Below, piece by piece: positions 10,690 through 22,293 of a stretch of DNA of 64,000 nucleotides (positions within the stretch are counted from its first letter, which is position 1; every line of letters begins with the position of its first letter). Position numbers and translations under genes: made by a program. The stretch covers positions 372,001 to 436,000 of the forward strand of contig JAWRVZ010000101.1 in NCBI GenBank assembly GCA_037043235.1, read 5' to 3'. Below the pieces are notes generated by a model, which had not been told where the DNA came from, did no database searches, and saw only the letters and a list, made by a program, of their open reading frames with translations. The DNA comes from Rhodeus uyekii. Its lineage: Eukaryota; Chordata; Actinopteri; Cypriniformes; Acheilognathidae.

Positions 10690-11690
10690 CCCACCCCATG
10701 AAACATATCTTGATCAGGCTCTTGCAAAACATCTGTGATGTTCCAGTCAGGTAAAAAAAACATCTTTGTTCAGCTCACAAACGACCTTTCAGGTGACCAA
10801 AGGCGTTCTCCACAACCATCTGTGCTGCGCTCAGTCTGGGGTTGTAGTGCTGTTGTTGAGGGGTCAGGGGTCATGGTTTGTGAAACCCTATATAAGACAA
10901 TTCTTGAGGGAGTTTGCAGCATCTGCAATTAAATGGACAGGAACTTCCACTCCAATCACTGTCACTGTAATAAAACTACAATCTTGTAAAATGCTGCTGT
11001 TAATGTCCTACATGTTTTCATACACTTACATCTTAATTTAAAACATATGACAAATAAAATGAGCCAGTAAAACAAACATTGGAAAATACCTCACAAAGAA
11101 ACTGAGAATTGTACGACACATGAGAGTCAAGCGTGTGGCCAGGCCAGATATACGTCTGTCAAGAGACAGTTAAAATGTGGACACGAAAAAAAACTTAGTT
11201 GATCAAATTACATTCTTAAAAATGTTGGTCCAAAACAGCTTGAATTACAGCTGAATACTATTCCTTACCATTGTAGTAAAGCTGCAGCATCTTCCTGGGG
11301 AGCAATTATAGCGGCAGCTGTCTATGGCACAGGCTTAGCCCACGTTCTTTGATTTTAGTGTTTTAGATTTGGGCAAAATGATGAAACATTTTAAAAGCTT
11401 TCTCTTCAATGTTGCAGTGACTTTGTGAACCAGTCTACAAAGAGTGGATAGCCCAACACCAAAAACACAAGTGATTGCATGGTTCTGCCAGGGGGTTGCA
11501 TCCCACCACAGAACAAGAGCCAAACTATGGTGTGCTTCAAGGGCCTTTCTCCAGTTAGTAGTCCTGTGTCTCAGCTTTAGCTCAAGTTGTGTTCCATGAC
11601 AGTGGAAAAGTGCTGCCGCCACTGATCTTGGTTGTACCATCCACAGTCTTCTCTGGGAAACACCCAGGTGCATGAGCCGTGGCTTTTAGC
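10690..11690 (-). pseudogene. Harbinger (PIF/HARBI1-like) transposase pseudogene
   Basis: The minus strand reads CVFGVGLSTLCRLVHKVTA near 11490-11420, resembling the helix-turn-helix-like block of HARBI1 proteins. Further on (about 10930-10790) it reads LKNCLI, a stop, GFTNHDP, a stop, PLNNSTTTPD, matching the block before the catalytic Glu. Stops and frameshifts break the frame throughout. It differs from the fragment at 200-795, so two Harbinger copies have decayed here. Confidence 0.65.
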
Positions 11691-11699
11691 ATCCGATGG

Positions 11700-13046
11700 C
11701 GCCTCTGTGCTCCATGTCTCGCTGCTTCATATTCTTTCCGGCTTTACAGGATGTGTATGGTATTTTGTAAAATCCAATAAAAACTACAATCTGTGATTTG
11801 TTAATTGAACAGTGTTTTTTTTTTACCGACAAAAGTACAAAGAAAAGAATTTCAGCGTTGGTATGGAAGCAAAATAAAAGGGAAAAGATTATAGATTTTG
11901 AAACAGTCCACACGGTGCAGGTGAATTGGTAATCAGTGATGGTATTGTGATTGTCTTGACAAGCAAAGACGGCTCGTCAATTGTCAAACAACTCAAAAAT
12001 CACATTTCTAAATGCAAGATCACAAAGTCTTTCACCATCTACCTCACATAATATTGTGAAATCATTCAGGGTACCTAGAGAAATCCCACACCTCCATTGA
12101 ATCTGCATGACCTTTGATCCCTCACTTGACCATCGTGCTGCTGTGGTAAATATTGCCACATGTGCTCAAGGGTACTCTGAACAGCTGTTTTCACTTCACA
12201 CAGTCTGACTGTGAAATGTAACTCGAATCTCTGTTATGCAAGGAAAGTTATACATCTGTTCAAAGCAGAGATGCTGCCTAGTTCTCTGAGTCTGAGCCTA
12301 GCATAGCTGTGTTCAGATGAGTCCCTGTTTCAGCCTGCTTTTGAACAAAATAGACATTGAAAAGAAAAAAAGAAAGGGACCATCCAAACTTTCATCAGCG
12401 ACAGGTGCAAAAGCAAACAATAGGGGTCACTTGCACTTGTGTAAAGGAACCACTGACATGGAGGCAAGTACTTGGATTGTACATAAACTGCTATCAAGAT
12501 GACATCTTTCATGGCAAAGGAAGACCACTCTAGACCACAAGTGTTTCCTAGACACTGTCCACTATAGAGTGGATGTGCCTGACTGCTGTCAGTTCAGTTC
12601 AGTTCAGTTCAGAAATAACCTCCGTGGCCATAGCAGAAGAGGCTGAAAATTCAAGGTTAAGGTCTTGTTAGGGAAAGCCAAGTTCATGGAGGCTCTCCGT
12701 GGTTGTGTCAGGGCAAAAAAAGAGTCACCGCTTTGAAAGGTGTTCATGCTGAAGTATAAATGCTGTTTGAAATATGGATCATGATTTAAACTACTGTTGC
12801 TATTCTTACACAAACGCCTCATATGCATATAATTAATATAATTGAACTCCACAATGAACATCGTTTTATGGCAACACTAATTCTCTAAACTATTATTTTG
12901 ATCTTCCCCAAAGGTTCCCCTAGTTAAACAATCAAACTTCCTTACTCATTTTAGAAAATGATCCAGCTTTTGATATCAATGTCAAAATATCTACTCGTAA
13001 GTAAGTGTATTATTGGCTAGTGATGGCTCTGAATATGGACAGTTGC
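11700..13046. other. Interval without recognised genes; short GTTCA tandem at 12593
   Basis: No convincing ORF. A short tandem of gttca lies at about 12593-12612. The last part is 3' flank of the second zinc-finger gene. Confidence 0.4.
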
Positions 13047-14302
13047 TCATTTAGACACCTTCAGGCAACATCTTTTCTTATGAGTCTGTAGACTAGATAA
13101 TCGTGTGAAGCTCCTCCCGCAGGAAGAGCACTGGTGCGGCTTCTCTCCAGTATGAACAACTTCCTCATGAATTTTCAAGGATTCTGACCGAGTGAAACTC
13201 CTTCCACATGAAGAGCACTGGTGCGGCTTCTCTCCAGTATGAACTCTCTCATGAATTTTCAAGGATTGTGACCGAGGAAAACTCTTTCCACAGTGCGAGC
13301 ACTTGTAAGGTTTCTCTCCGGTATGAACTCTCTGGTGTGTTTTTAAGGAACTGGCTGAAGTGTAGGTCTTCCCACAGTCAGAGCAAACATGAGGTCTCAC
13401 GCCGGTATGAACATGTTCATGTTCTTTTAAACTGTGCAGTCGAGTAAAACACTTTCCACAAAAAGAACAAAAGTGAGGCTTAACACCGGTATGAACTTTA
13501 AGGTGTGTTTTTAAGCCTGATGCCAAAACGAATGTTTTCTCGCACTGATCGCAGCTGAACGACTTCACTCCGGAGTGACGACGCAGATGAGTGCCGAGAA
13601 CGCTTTTGGATGTGAAACTCTTTCCACACTCGGTGCAAGTGAACGGCCTCTCTCCAGTGTGAATCCTCATGTGCACATGTAAGTCCTCTTTGCGACTGAA
13701 ACTCTTTCCACATTGAGTGCATGTGAACGGTCTCTCTCCCGTGTGAATCCTCATGTGCACATTTAGGTGTCCTTTATGTATGAAACTCTTTCCACACTCC
13801 GAGCAGCAGGTCACCAGATTCTCTTCCGTGTGAATTCTCATGTGCTTCTTAAGGTCGGATTTATGCACATAAAACATTCCACAATCTGAGCAGGTAAAAT
13901 ATCCAGATTTTCCAGCTTGTTTCTGTTTGAAATTCTCTTCAGTCTTGATAATGACTGCATTTCCATCTTCATTTTTTAAATGAAGAGGTTTTTGAAACGG
14001 ATGTTGTTTATCTTCGTTTTTATATGTCAGTTTTCCATTTTCATTTATGACATGATGGTGTTTGTCTTCATTCACTTCCATCAGGTCTAAAATCAACATA
14101 TAATATTAAATTAAAGAACAAATGAGAAAAAGTGCAATCTTAATTTACCACAAATCTAGTCTACTAGAATGTAGATTTAGATGTATTGCTCTTCATCTTA
14201 ATGTTCCTTATCAATCGTTCAAGTAAATGAAGGAAAACACTAACCTATTTGTTCATCTGTATATTCATCTTTTATTCTGCAGGGTTCTTCCGCAAATTCC
14301 AT
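13047..14302 (-). CDS. C2H2 zinc-finger protein, fish type, ten fingers
   Basis: Predicted exons 14302-14245 and 14086-13047 (58 + 1040 nt, 365 aa). Exon 1 starts MEFAEEPCRIKDEY and ends AG/gttagt. The acceptor is ttttag at 14088-14087, giving codon GAC across the junction and then LMEVNEDKHHH. The spacer is Lys/Glu-rich, and ten C2H2 fingers follow with TGE(K/R)P linkers. One finger has an extra Cys (CCSEC) and the last ends HKKRCC. The expected role is sequence-specific nuclear DNA binding. It is the best preserved of the three paralogues and serves as reference for the splice pattern. An LTR-rich interval follows upstream on its strand. Confidence 0.88.
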
Positions 14303-14685
14303 CTTTAGCAGTTTCTCCTGGAGTAATTCCTCCTGCTTTAGCTGTGGGAAGATGGAAATATTCCCCAGTATTTAAACTCTCATGAATGGCTTCACTTACT
14401 GAAGGGGTAAAACTGTGGTCACTTTTGTTAATCTTACAATTGCTGTCAACTATCCAGCACTATAAGTGTTATGCTCAAACAATAGTTTTGATGTTCGGTA
14501 AAGTTGGGAACATATTCACAGATTTGAACTTCCTGGTTCAATAACTTTTGAGCTTATGTTGTTAAATCACAAATAGTCACTAACTTAATTTTTACACACC
14601 GTAGTGTCACCAAATTCAGTCCAGACATCACTGCTCTCCTACTTGTTGTACTACAGCACTTAATTAGCTAAAAACGAAAATAAAA

Positions 14686-14693
<8 letters not shown>

Positions 14694-14752
<59 letters not shown>

Positions 14753-14755
14753 GTA
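14694..14755. repeat. (TA)n microsatellite with poly(T)
   Basis: About 45 bases of TA repeats followed by a T run. Confidence 0.97.
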
Positions 14756-14854
14756 TTATTATTCAGTAGATGGATAATCTATAAAATATCTAGAGTGACA
14801 TTCCAGGGAACAAGCAGGGTTACATATGGGTGAAATAAAGTGAATGATATTACA

Positions 14855-17800
14855 CTGTTGTCACAGATAAACAGGACAAAGAACAGGTAGTTAAGCAGGA
14901 GTTTTATTAATAGATTGTGGATAATGCAAACCGGCAATCAAGAGGAGGAGGAGATTTTGATCCAAAGAAGGTAAGCATTCAGGTAAGATAACCAGAGTAG
15001 ATGGTGAGTATGTGGAGGAGGTAATTAGGTGGTGACAGGTATAAATGTTCAAAACCTGGGTGATTATGAACGGATGTCGGGCATTCAGGGTGGGCAGCGA
15101 ATTTGGTGAGGGGTGTAGGATCCAGGATATCACCACCTGGGACCCAGGATCGTTCTTCAGGGCATATCCTTCCCAGCCCAATAAGTATTCTTATCGAAGA
15201 CCTCGAGCCAGGAATGGAGTGGACAGTGTAGATCTGGCTGTCATCCACTTCCACAGGAGGAGGAGGTATTTCATCAGCAAGAAAGGGAGAAGAGATTCAT
15301 GGTGAGGATTAAGAAGTGAAACTCTATATTTAGGAGGCCAATCCGTTGGATTGTGAATGGTCCAATGGACTGTGAATTTGGGACTCTGGTTGAAAGATGG
15401 ATGGTAAATAGTCATAGCTGTTGTTCTTGCGTCAGCCTGGCTCTTGTGGCTCTATACTTCCGCTTGAAGCTGTGTCCCACACCCTCGCACTCTCCTAAAA
15501 CCAGTAATTCACAGCTGGTACCTCCAAAGGCTCACCAGACCAGGGAAACAGGGACGGCTCTTAGCCAAGTATGCATTTAAAAGGTTGAAGTCCTGTGGTG
15601 GTCTGATGAATGGAGTTCTGTGTATACTCAGCCCATAGTAGAAAAGGGCTCCAACGTTGTTGATGGTTATGGTAGTGTGACCACAAATTTTGCAATCACT
15701 TTGGCAATTCATCACACCGACACCCCCACCATCTGGGATCCTCACACGCGTGAGGTAAACTGTGAACCTGACACAATGTCTTCTGGCAGTACTTAGTTAC
15801 GAAACACATAATGGAACATATCTGTGGCAGATAATGGTATAAGTTTTCTTTCTTTTTTTGAGAAGCAATCAACTGTGAGCAGGATGCTGGTAGGTCGGTG
15901 ACAAAATTCAAGTCAAAGTGAGACCAAAGTCAGTTTGGATAGGTAACGACTGCAGCTTACCTTCTGTCTCAGGGTCCTAAAAATAGCACATGTGGGACAG
16001 CATTGGGCTTGGAGCTGGACGTCCTTGGCTATACTGGTCCACCAACTGGATGGCACATGGGTGCATGCCTCAGGACCTCCTGGCAGAGCTAGCTCCTCTC
16101 TGGGGATTACAGACGCTGCTCATCCACAACCCATTGAATAGGACACGCAAAGATGACTGGAGGGAAAATGGGATCAGGTGATTGTGGAGACTGTTTTAGA
16201 GAATGGAGATGAGAGAGACCATCAGCCTTGGTGTTCTTGTGACAGGACAGTGGGTAACCTTGGACTTGAAACAGGTGAAGAATTAGGCTACCAGGTTTGA
16301 CAGGGATTCGAATGGACCCTCCAACCAATGCCTCCACTCTTCACAGGCAAGATTGAAAGCAAGGAACTCACAAATCCCAATGTCGTAGTTTAGTTCTGCC
16401 GGGGTCAGTTTCATATAAAAAAAGGCACATTAATGAAACAACGCAGACTCAACCTGTTGAGTACCGCTGGTAGATGCGTCCACTTCTAAGACAAAGTTGA
16501 CAAATCCTAGAGAGCATTGTAATTATTTCGCTGAGATGGGTTGTGGCCAATATTTGACCACTGGTTTATCTGAATAATATTCCTCTGGTTTATCTGAATG
16601 CCAGATCCATCATTGTACCCAATACATTTCGTACCCTAACAGCAGGGAGTTGCTGAAGTTAACTGCTTTAATAATTACATACTGTGAAGGTCTTTCCCCA
16701 TAGTTTTGATGTCAAAGTGCGATCTTTGAAAATGCAGTGGGATTGGAGAATCTAATTCAAAGATCCATCCAAGAACATTTCAGCCTGCCAGCCAGTCACA
16801 TCTCCGCTGCAATCCTCAGCATCACATGCTGCTCCAACAGCACCCTCTAGGAACCTACGCTGGTCGATTCATTGCTCGAGTGACAACGCAGAATCTACAA
16901 TAATCTGTTTATACTACAGTCCTCATGGACATCTTATTCCCAACTGCCCAGTTCATCCACCTCGCCCAACGGTAAGCACAGTACAACTTGTCTTTTTAAT
17001 TTCAACGTTAAAACATACCTCTGTATCAGTAACTACTCCTCATTGTACTGTTATGGCTTAGGCTCTTCTTGAGTCGGGCTAAGCGTGAAACTTAACTTCA
17101 AAGAATCTACTCCAACATCAAAAAAGGGCAATAAGGCATCAAGAAGTACACCACTGGGAAGTGTCCCAGAAACCAGGCCGAACATTGGTGACACTCTACG
17201 CAGGTCCTTCAACAACTCGGGGAGTAATCATAGTCACCCACTATTGACTGACCTTGATGGAGATTGTGCAGCTGTTCGTGCACTGAAATGCTGTGAGTGG
17301 TTTGACCAAACACTTCTTTAAAGTATTGAGGGAGTGAGTGAACAGGCTGTTTATATTTCATATGTTTGGGCCCATTTTGAGAGCTAATGTTGCCAGATTG
17401 GACGGGTTCCCACCCAATTGGGCTCCTTTTGGTCACGTCCGACCGGGGAAAAATGTATTGGGCTGGTTGATAAAATTTGGGTTGGTTTTTAAAGCAACTG
17501 GTAGGTTTTTATTTTTTGACTGGAAATTTTATTTTATTATTTTTGACTTTAAACGATAAAGTATAATATGTAATGTTGACATTTTAATTATGGTTAAGTT
17601 TAGCCAATAAGGCCCAGGAGAGTCCCGTCCGATTTCATGGGCGGGTTATATGCTTTAGTTGGGCTGGAATTCTTCGGTCCGATCTGGCAACACTGTTGAG
17701 AGCATGTCCAGGGAGAAGGGAAATTACTTAGCTCTGTCTCTTTGAAAGAAATGGGGTTGCAAATTGTTTTGGTGTACGAGAATTTTGAGTTACGAGCTCT

Positions 17801-18130
17801 TGGAACGAATTAAACTCGTAAACCGAGGTATTACTGTACTGTCCAAGCATCTGCATAAGCCCACCAATCTGGTCAGAGTTTAGGATACAGACACACTTAA
17901 CTAATGCTGGTTTTCTCTTCTTTTGCAGGTGGAAGAGACTTTGGTCAAATGGAGCGTGGATCACAAAGAAGGAAAGCATTCAAGTAAAATAGACAGGCAG
18001 GTGCATTCTCTTGCCGAGACTAGACAACAAGTGAGTGTGGATGGTGAGTATGAGTAAGAGGAGGTCATTAGACGTGACAGGTGCAATTGGTTAGAAATAG
18101 AAGATTGTGAATGGACGGATGGAGCTGAAG
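14855..18130 (-). mobile_element. Decayed Gypsy retrotransposon
   Basis: Reading on the minus strand, 16510-16300 gives an RNase H region ([32 protein letters not shown]). About 16260-16100 gives KNTKADGLSHL and a linker. The region 15250-15050 gives an integrase C-terminal chromodomain-like block (SIRILIGLGR then EERSWVPGGDILDP). Frames are broken many times. Sequence near 14930-15075 resembles 17950-18120 (aaagaagg.aagcattcaagta; ggatggtgagtatg.g; gtgacaggt), so these are probably the two LTR remnants. RT and gag are not recognised; the element is internally deleted. Confidence 0.7.
17385..17695. mobile_element. Non-autonomous hAT-type element with 8-bp duplication
   Basis: Ends TAATGTTGCCAGATTGGA and, inverted, CAGTGTTGCCAGATCGGA. 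Direct repeats ttgagagc at 17377-17384 and 17696-17703. It is 311 bp, with no coding potential, and inserted inside the decayed Gypsy element. Confidence 0.88.
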
Positions 18131-18215
18131 GACGTTTGGACAGAATCCGTGCAATTGTAAACTGAAGGTTATAAATAAGTGAAGTTTATATAACAATGAA
18201 ATCTTTGTATAGTTA

Positions 18216-19715
18216 TGTAACGCGCGTGAGTTTATACTATTATAACAGTTCTCACCCCGCGCTGGTCGTGGGTTCTTGGCTTCTCAGATGCTGTTTCACT
18301 CGTTATATGGAGGACACTCACAAGTAGCTCCAGTGAACTCAATACTGTTTTTTATTGAACAACAATAAGATTGTAACATGACGTTAAAGCCGCGGATTAC
18401 AAAGTGCGTCTCCCGTCTCCCTCTCTGCGTTCTCAACTCCCCAGACTGTCTTCACCTGCGATCTAAATCGTGCGACGCTGTTCTCGCGATATCATCGCGA
18501 GAACATCTCGTCATACTATCCACACTCACATTTAAAGTTGCAGAACATTAGAACCACAGATTTAATTCCCTACAGTTGTTTTTTTTTTTTTTTTCAAAAT
18601 GTAAAAGTGAAGTTATTGAATATTTAAAATTAAGTTTCATAATTAAAAAATCATAAAGATTATGGTTATTATGGTGATTTTGGTTACAGTGCAGTTACTG
18701 AATAGGTTTCAGAAATTATGCAAAAAATATAGTTTTATAAACATATTAGCATATGCATTAATATGCACTTATAAGCATATATATTTATTTAAATAAATAA
18801 TTAAATTATTCAATAATTATAAATGATAATAAATTATTAAATTAAAATATTTAAGCATATATTTTTTTCCAAACTAAGAGTAGTAGGCTGTGACAATACA
18901 ATAGGGCACCACTGATGTGTAAACTGAATGTGGTAACACTGCACACATTAATAATTTTAGTAAGGTTTGACGGGATTTGCAATTTGCAGACAGTCCCTTA
19001 GCCCTTCTTTCTCACACACAGATCAATGCATTTGATCCTGTGCGATGGAAGGCTCGTTTTGAGGAAAATTAAGTTGCAGCTCGTTATCTACGTTAATATG
19101 ATTGAAAAAAGGTATAATTTGTGTTTTAGCAACGTTTAGCTCAGGAGTTATTGCCAACTTTCCTTAAGTCTGTTCATTATGAATTTAACTCTTCTATCTG
19201 ATGTTTATGTTGCTCTTGCATTAGATCAAATTGACATGCATTAAACCTGTTTATTAAGTGTCATTACACAACATGAAAACACAACTCATAATCTTAAACA
19301 CAAATGTAATGACTGAACCAGTCGCGAGCGTCAGTCATTGCGTTCATTAAGCGACTCGTTTGGTTTCTATTCGTCCTGATCTCAGCTGAGATGAATATAC
19401 TCACAGTGTGAAGGCTGAATCGGGTTTCTAGCAGGATGAAGCGCTGTCTCTCATGTTCTCTCTCTTTCTCTCTTCCTCTCCTGCACTCTGTGTGTGTTTT
19501 TGCTTCGGCTGCTCGAGCGCCTCTACCGACAGAAAACAATCCCTATTAAACTATAAATCCTTCATCGATCAGAAAACAGGTGCAAAAACACAAACCCTGT
19601 GTGAGATCTGGATTTAACGTTGATCATTCATTATACGAGCAAGATTGCAATGTTTCCCGAACATCCACAATATTGCAAATGTAACATTGATTTTTAATCA
19701 ACAGAACAACAAACA
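18216..19715 (-). repeat. 3' LTR, truncated at its U3 start
   Basis: 1,500 bp, matching 24576-26076 nearly base for base. Its outer end carries the terminal TG (plus-strand view) next to the target repeat agtta. Its inner end lacks the last 107 bp present in the 5' LTR and is joined directly to integrase coding sequence with no polypurine tract. Confidence 0.88.
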
Positions 19716-21236
19716 AAAGATTTCAAAAAGATACTTGGAAAGTTCTTCTTTTAGAGTACGGTTAAAGCGCTCAACGGCCCCGTCGCACTGAGCATGATAT
19801 GGGGACGTGCGAAGCTTCTTGATTGACAGTAAGTTACACAGGTGTTTTATGAGATCAGATTCAAATTGTCTTCCCTGATCAGAGTGTAGGGCCTCAGGGA
19901 CACCATGTTGTGGAATGTAGTGGTCAAAGATGCAACCTGCTACGGAAACAGCTGTTTGATCTTTCAGTGGATAAAGATTGACAAATTTAGTATACAGGTC
20001 CATCATTACTAGTACGTAACGGTTACCCTTGGTAGAAATAGGTAACTCTGTTATGTCTGCAGCCACTATCTGAAATGGATGGTCAGGAGAGATAGGAATG
20101 AGTGGTGCTTGTGGGCGGGGCACAGGAGAACGTCTTGACTGACAAGCAGCACATTGGGAGCAATGTTTGGCAATTTCTGATGACATGTAAGGCCAGTAAA
20201 AGGACCGCATGGCTCTGTCCAACGTTTTGGCCAAGCCATAGTGACCCACTGATGGGTGACCATGGACATGACTGAGGATCTCAGGAATTAACGATGTAGG
20301 AATGACCACTTGCAAAACATTATCACCAAAAGTGTTGCGTAAGCGCCTGTATAACACTCCGTCATGAACAAGAAGGCGACTAAACTGGGCCCACAGTTTT
20401 CTGAGGTAAGAAGAAGAGGAACGTAGCCTCCATACGGGTGGTTTTCGTCCCGTTTCTATCCAGGAGAAAACAATGGCTAAATCTGGATCTGACTTTTGTT
20501 GTTCCATAACGTTCCAATCACTTTGGATTTCAACAAGATTTAACATTGTGTGGCTTGGAACCCGTGTGGGCAAAGACACATTTTTGTTCATGGGTAGTGT
20601 TTGGGAAGGTGTTAACACCGGTGGTGTTTGCGAAGTCATTGATGTCGTCTGAGTTGCCACTGATACAGTAGACGCATCACTGAGAAGACAACTGTCCAGT
20701 TCCAGAGAACTGGTCTCTGGCCGTCGAGACATAGCGTCCGCATTAAGATGTTTAGCACCATCACGGTGAACAACACGCCAGTCATAAAGGTCCAATTCTA
20801 TAGCCCAACGTGCTCGTCTACCAGTAGGGTCATGATCTAAAGGAAGTTTCTTGAGACCGACCAAGGGTTTGTGATCAGTGATGATAGTGAATGGATGGCA
20901 AGCAACATAGTGTCGGAAGTGACGAACTGACCACACAATGGCGTACAATTCCCTATCAAATGTGGACCATTTTCTTTCTGAAGCGGAGAGCGTATGGCTA
21001 GCATATGCAATGACATGCTCTTTTCCTTCCACCTGTTGTGAAAGAACAGAACCCACTGAATGGATGGAGGCATCAGTGTAAAGTAAGAAAGGAATTGAAA
21101 GATTTGGAAATGCCATAATCGGTGGTGACGTCAGTGCCTGCTTCAGTACGCTGAAAGCTTCATTTACTTCAACTGACCAAGCAAATGATACTACCCTTGT
21201 GTGTGAGATGATACAATGGTTCAGCTGTGCGTGCAA
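19698..21236 (-). CDS. Gypsy RNase H and integrase (3' part of pol), truncated
   Basis: The frame opens in the RT/RNase H connection (SVEVNEAFSVLKQALTSPP) and continues with RNase H motifs (LLYTDAS; FDRELYAIVWSVRHFRHYV; FTIITDHKPL; LNADAMSRR). The integrase has an H2C2 zinc-binding region (HGHPSVGHYG ... CSQCAACQ). Its core carries all three acidic residues, in VAADITELP, LHSDQGRQF and GAVERFNRTL. The product would join the cDNA into the host genome. The protein stops about 15 residues after the catalytic Glu block, where the frame runs into the 3' LTR. The C-terminal integrase domain is therefore missing, and integrase function is doubtful. Confidence 0.9.
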   Translation of the reverse strand: MHAQLNHCIISHTRVVSFAWSVEVNEAFSVLKQALTSPPIMAFPNLSIPFLLYTDASIHSVGSVLSQQVEGKEHVIAYASHTLSASERKWSTFDRELYAIVWSVRHFRHYVACHPFTIITDHKPLVGLKKLPLDHDPTGRRARWAIELDLYDWRVVHRDGAKHLNADAMSRRPETSSLELDSCLLSDASTVSVATQTTSMTSQTPPVLTPSQTLPMNKNVSLPTRVPSHTMLNLVEIQSDWNVMEQQKSDPDLAIVFSWIETGRKPPVWRLRSSSSYLRKLWAQFSRLLVHDGVLYRRLRNTFGDNVLQVVIPTSLIPEILSHVHGHPSVGHYGLAKTLDRAMRSFYWPYMSSEIAKHCSQCAACQSRRSPVPRPQAPLIPISPDHPFQIVAADITELPISTKGNRYVLVMMDLYTKFVNLYPLKDQTAVSVAGCIFDHYIPQHGVPEALHSDQGRQFESDLIKHLCNLLSIKKLRTSPYHAQCDGAVERFNRTLKEELSKYLFEIFCLLFC

Positions 21237-22293
21237 AGTGTCTTATGAATCGACGATAATACGAGCACAGGCCCAGAAAAGCCCGGACCTGTGTGGCGGA
21301 TGTTGGGATTGGCCATGACTTTACCTTGTCTATGTTAGATGGGTCTGGCTCAACACCGGCACTAGAAACCCGGTGGCCCAGAAAAGTAACGGAAGAGTGT
21401 GCAAGATGGCATTTGGACGGCTTAAGCTTAAGTCCAGCAGTACGAAATCGTTGGAAGACTTCACGCAAGTGCTGAAGGTGCTGTGGGAAATCGGCACTGT
21501 AGACAATAATATCATCTAAGTAGATTAAACAAATACTCCAGTGCAGACCCCTAAGCACAAGCTCCATTAAGCGCTGGAAACTGGGCGGAGCATTAGAGAT
21601 TCCCATTGGCATCATGCGAAATTGATATAGTCCTGTTCCAGTGGAGAAAGCAGTTTTCTCTTTGTCATCTGGATTAAGGGGTATTTGCCAGTAACCAGCA
21701 GTCAAGTCAATTGTGCTAAACACTCTGGCACCAGAAAGTCTATCAAGTGTGTCATCCACCCGAGGAAGAGGGTGTGAATCTTTGATTGTTACATTATTGA
21801 GGCGTCTGTAATCTACACAGAACCGGTGTGTGCCGTCCTTTTTCCGAACCAGCACAACCGGTGCTGACCACGGACTGTGAGACTCCTCAATGATGTTGTG
21901 TTCTAAGAGTTTTGATACCTCTTGTTGTAATACAGATTGAGTAGCTGGTGACGTTCTATAGGGGCGCAGTTTTATTGGACTTGCGTCACCAGTGTTGATG
22001 CTATGTCTGATCAAATTGGTTTTGCCATAGTCATGAGAATGAGAGCTAAAGATGATAGCGAACTCTGTCAGCAAGCTCTTGAGCTGTACTTGTTCTTCCG
22101 CATTTAAGTGTGTATCCCCAAGATGCACATCAGGCACTGGGTAGACAGCTTCTGTAGAAGCCGTCACAGCTGAGACTAACGCATACTCATCATGAGTATT
22201 GCCAGTTACAGAGAATAGTTGACCTAATGGGCATCCGGCTTCAAGAGAGACTGTTTCGTTAGTCGGGTTAACAACTAACAATGCCCTTTCCAT
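21169..22293 (-). CDS. Gypsy reverse transcriptase domain of pol
   Basis: The ORF holds the classical RT blocks: ESHSPWSAPVVLVRKKDG, FCVDYRRLN, FSTIDLTAGYWQIPL, FSTGTGLYQFRMMPMG, and the active site LIYLDDIIVYS. Thumb motifs GHRVSSAGVEPDP and FLGLCSYYRRFI follow. It copies element RNA into cDNA in cytoplasmic particles. It is offset by one base from the protease frame near 22290, apparently through an extra A in a GGAAAGGG run. It is offset again from RNase H near 21190. Both look like single-base indels rather than functional frameshifts. Confidence 0.92.
   Translation of the reverse strand: MERALLVVNPTNETVSLEAGCPLGQLFSVTGNTHDEYALVSAVTASTEAVYPVPDVHLGDTHLNAEEQVQLKSLLTEFAIIFSSHSHDYGKTNLIRHSINTGDASPIKLRPYRTSPATQSVLQQEVSKLLEHNIIEESHSPWSAPVVLVRKKDGTHRFCVDYRRLNNVTIKDSHPLPRVDDTLDRLSGARVFSTIDLTAGYWQIPLNPDDKEKTAFSTGTGLYQFRMMPMGISNAPPSFQRLMELVLRGLHWSICLIYLDDIIVYSADFPQHLQHLREVFQRFRTAGLKLKPSKCHLAHSSVTFLGHRVSSAGVEPDPSNIDKVKSWPIPTSATQVRAFLGLCSYYRRFIRHFARTAEPLYHLTHKGSIICLVS

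Noticed and set aside
19294..19539. An 81-codon ORF that recurs almost unchanged at 25655 and 35140 on the minus strand.
   Set aside because: It lies in LTR copies that are near-identical by recent duplication, so the repetition is not evidence of coding; no domain is visible.
21190..22290. Frame changes between protease/RT and RT/RNase H as programmed frameshifts.
   Set aside because: No slippery heptamer or structure was seen at either point, and single-base indels explain both; only the gag/protease site has the full signal.
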